Shown piece after piece: positions 7,258-8,673 of a stretch of DNA of 8,673 nucleotides. Origin of the DNA: Chthoniobacterales bacterium. Its GTDB lineage: Bacteria; Verrucomicrobiota; Verrucomicrobiia; Chthoniobacterales; UBA6821. The DNA lies in the NCBI GenBank assembly GCA_021733705.1, contig JAIPKF010000056.1, positions 1 through 8,673 on the forward strand. The letters are read 5' to 3'. The first letter of the stretch is position 1, and each line of letters begins with the position of its first letter. The position numbers were made by a program, and so were the translations under genes. Below the pieces are notes generated by a model. The model saw only the letters and a program-made list of their open reading frames with translations, made no database searches and had not been told where the DNA came from.

Positions 7258-8438
7258 TTATCGACCGCTTTTGGCTCCAGATCATTCTCTGGTTGAACGG
7301 TATTATTAATTTTTACAGGGGATCCAGGTTGAAGTTTAAAAACACCCGAAGTGACAATGTTATCACCTGCTTTGAGTCCACGAACAATTTCTACTTGATC
7401 TCCTTGCCTTGTCCCTAGAGTTACGGGTTGCTCACGCACTCCAAGATAAGGGACCTCATTTTCTTTTTTGAGTGATTCAATCACAAATACAGAATCACCG
7501 TAGGGGGCGTAATTAATTGCTGTTTCAGGAACAGCAATTACATTTTTCTTAGGAGGAAGAAGAACAGCGACCGTGACAAACATCCCCCCTCTTAGCAGCA
7601 TATCTTCATTCTTAATACTCCCACTCACACCAATATTGCGCGTTACAGCATCCAACTCCGAATTAATCCCTGTAATGGTTCCTTCAAAGGTTTTATGAGG
7701 TACCCCCTCCGCCTTGACTCGGATGGCCTGTCCAGCATGAAGTTCACTAAAATTTTGTTGAGGCAATGAAAAGTTAACACTTAAGACATCGAGTAAATTG
7801 AGGGGTACAATCGGAGCTCCACTTTGAAGATATTGTCCTTCATTAATGACACAGATACCCAACATCCCATCAAACGGAGCATAGAGTGTCTTACGACGAA
7901 TCATCACTTTGATTTCCTCCACAGCTCCTAAGGCCGAATCATATTGTGCACGGGCATCATCCAGAGTTGCTTTTGCTACAACACTCTTCTCACTCAAATT
8001 CATGGTCCGATCATAGGTGCTCCTTGCTAAAACACATTTTGCCTCTGCTGAACGAAGCTGCGCCTCTTCTTGACGTGTATCAAGCTGCACAAGAAGATCT
8101 CCTTTGCGTACCATAGTGCCACCTGGACCTAGAGGGGTTTTGTAAACAATGCCAGGCAAATCGGCACTCAGCATGACTCCTTGAGCAGCACTTAAAGAGC
8201 CTACAGCCTGTAAGACAGGATACCAAATTTGTGTTTCCACTGCCATTGAGGTTACGGCTACTGGTGGTGTTTTGTAGGCATGAATAGCACGTGTCATCGC
8301 AGCAAATTGAGTTTTTTTTATCAGTCCCATGCCGGCCACAAAAAGAACCATGGCAAAAATCATAAAAAAAGTAATAGTAGCTTTTTTTTTCGGCGACGGA
8401 GTAAGCACGAGTGATTTTGATTCTTGTTCCTTTGTCAT
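7254..8438 (-). CDS. RND efflux membrane fusion protein (AcrA/MexE type)
   Basis: A 394-residue periplasmic adaptor, normal length for the HlyD/AcrA family, which bridges the RND transporter to an outer-membrane channel. Residues 20-41 form one hydrophobic segment flanked by lysines, with no lipobox cysteine, so the protein is anchored by an N-terminal helix rather than a lipid. The first half of the lipoyl-like domain is at about 85-120 (PGIVYKTPLGPGGTMVRKGD) and the second at 184-215 (LYAPFDGMLG), with a helical hairpin between them (122-182). A beta-barrel follows (216-294), then the membrane-proximal domain (VIAVPETAI at 300-308 to about 378). The ATG at 8436-8438 has only a weak ribosome site (TAAGA). 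The RND transporter follows on the same strand. The TGA stop lies inside the border of repeat C. Nine A residues in a row encode Lys17-Lys19. Confidence 0.93.
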   Translation of the reverse strand: MTKEQESKSLVLTPSPKKKATITFFMIFAMVLFVAGMGLIKKTQFAAMTRAIHAYKTPPVAVTSMAVETQIWYPVLQAVGSLSAAQGVMLSADLPGIVYKTPLGPGGTMVRKGDLLVQLDTRQEEAQLRSAEAKCVLARSTYDRTMNLSEKSVVAKATLDDARAQYDSALGAVEEIKVMIRRKTLYAPFDGMLGICVINEGQYLQSGAPIVPLNLLDVLSVNFSLPQQNFSELHAGQAIRVKAEGVPHKTFEGTITGINSELDAVTRNIGVSGSIKNEDMLLRGGMFVTVAVLLPPKKNVIAVPETAINYAPYGDSVFVIESLKKENEVPYLGVREQPVTLGTRQGDQVEIVRGLKAGDNIVTSGVFKLQPGSPVKINNTVQPENDLEPKAVDN

Positions 8439-8462
8439 TATCTTAGAATCGAACTATCACTA

Positions 8463-8468
8463 ATTATA
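8463..8468 (-). promoter_or_regulatory. Candidate -10 box of the efflux operon
   Basis: On the minus strand this reads TATAAT, a perfect sigma-70 -10 box, 24 bp before the ATG of the fusion protein gene. No good -35 box lies at 16-18 bp; the nearest partial match is TTACGA at a spacing of 19. It lies between repeat D and the gene in a 72-bp AT-rich spacer. The likely 5' leader would be under 20 nt. A TATAAT in such AT-rich sequence can arise by chance. Confidence 0.4.
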
Positions 8469-8510
8469 AAAAGGGTGGCAATGTGAATCGTAAAAAGAAT
8501 TTATAGTTTA

Positions 8511-8673
8511 TTAACCCGCATATTTCATACTGGTTCGTCGCGAGGCGCTGCGAATCCTGATGCAGACAAGGAAGATGATGGATTGCGACGACGGCTGTAT
8601 GTTTCATACTGCCCGAGGAGCAATTCGAAGCTGACGCAGTATCCGTCAGGTGTTCGCAAGCCGCAGCAGAATC
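8511..8673 (-). repeat. Intergenic inverted-repeat element, copy D (cut by window edge)
   Basis: The first 163 bp of a copy oriented like C; its far end, about 20-25 bp, lies outside the window. It begins with TTAA (8511-8514) and TTAACCCGCATATTTCATAC. It carries the clearest internal structures of the family: a hairpin with one mismatch at 8534-8554 (TTCGT/GCGAA arms and GCG/CGC inner stem), the conserved central stem, and CTGACG/CGTCAG (8631-8636 with 8644-8649). Its last 41 bases match fragment E at 31 positions. It lies upstream of the efflux operon and its promoter candidate. Confidence 0.85.
8580..8626. other. Stem-loop inside repeat D
   Basis: GGATTGC (8580-8586) pairs with GCAATTC (8620-8626) on the plus strand with one G-T (G-U) pair. 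Inside is a strong hairpin at 8593-8613: GGC, T, GTATG, loop TTT, CATAC, T, GCC, that is eight pairs with one T-T mismatch. Copy B has the same inner design with a longer GTATGT/ACATAC stem. Confidence 0.7.

Noticed and set aside
481..8673. CRISPR array or tandem repeat region
   Set aside because: The copies are long, scattered, in both orientations and separated by whole genes; there are no short regular repeats with spacers.

Overview
The window is a stretch of bacterial chromosome of moderate to low GC. It holds five protein-coding loci and five copies (three complete, one cut by the right edge, one end fragment) of a non-coding repeat of about 185 bp. The best taxonomic hint is the valyl-tRNA synthetase N-terminus at the left edge. 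Its end (IEQLMRLGCSCDWERER) resembles chlamydial ValRS as I remember it, and its TLGH form of the class I signature, followed by VLNNTIQDILARRAR, resembles some verrucomicrobial enzymes. I therefore lean towards a PVC-group bacterium, possibly a Chlamydia-like one. This is inference; no search was run.

Layout from left to right: the 5' part of valS (minus strand, cut by the edge); repeat A; an exported clan GH-A glycoside hydrolase (minus); a 115-bp AT-rich spacer; repeat B with a duplicated end; an FkbH-like HAD/acyltransferase-type gene (plus) broken by an in-frame TAG; repeat fragment E; an RND efflux pump inner-membrane gene (minus); repeat C; its membrane fusion protein (minus); a short promoter-like spacer; and repeat D, which runs off the right edge.

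The fusion protein and RND transporter form the inner-membrane and periplasmic parts of a tripartite efflux pump, probably one transcription unit with the fusion protein first. No outer-membrane channel gene is in the window. The hydrolase and the FkbH-like gene are divergent across repeat B and both fit envelope or polysaccharide metabolism, but no pathway can be named.

The repeat family is the most unusual content. A copy lies in every one of the five inter-gene junctions. Its terminal inverted repeats start TTAACCC and continue through ATATTTCA. The stop codons of all four genes whose 3' ends are visible lie inside repeat ends. Inside the element, a stem is kept in A, B and D (weaker in C) although its arm sequences differ almost completely, which is a covariation signature of a structured element. 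This looks like a MITE-like or structured intergenic repeat family that has helped shape the 3' ends of the genes around it.
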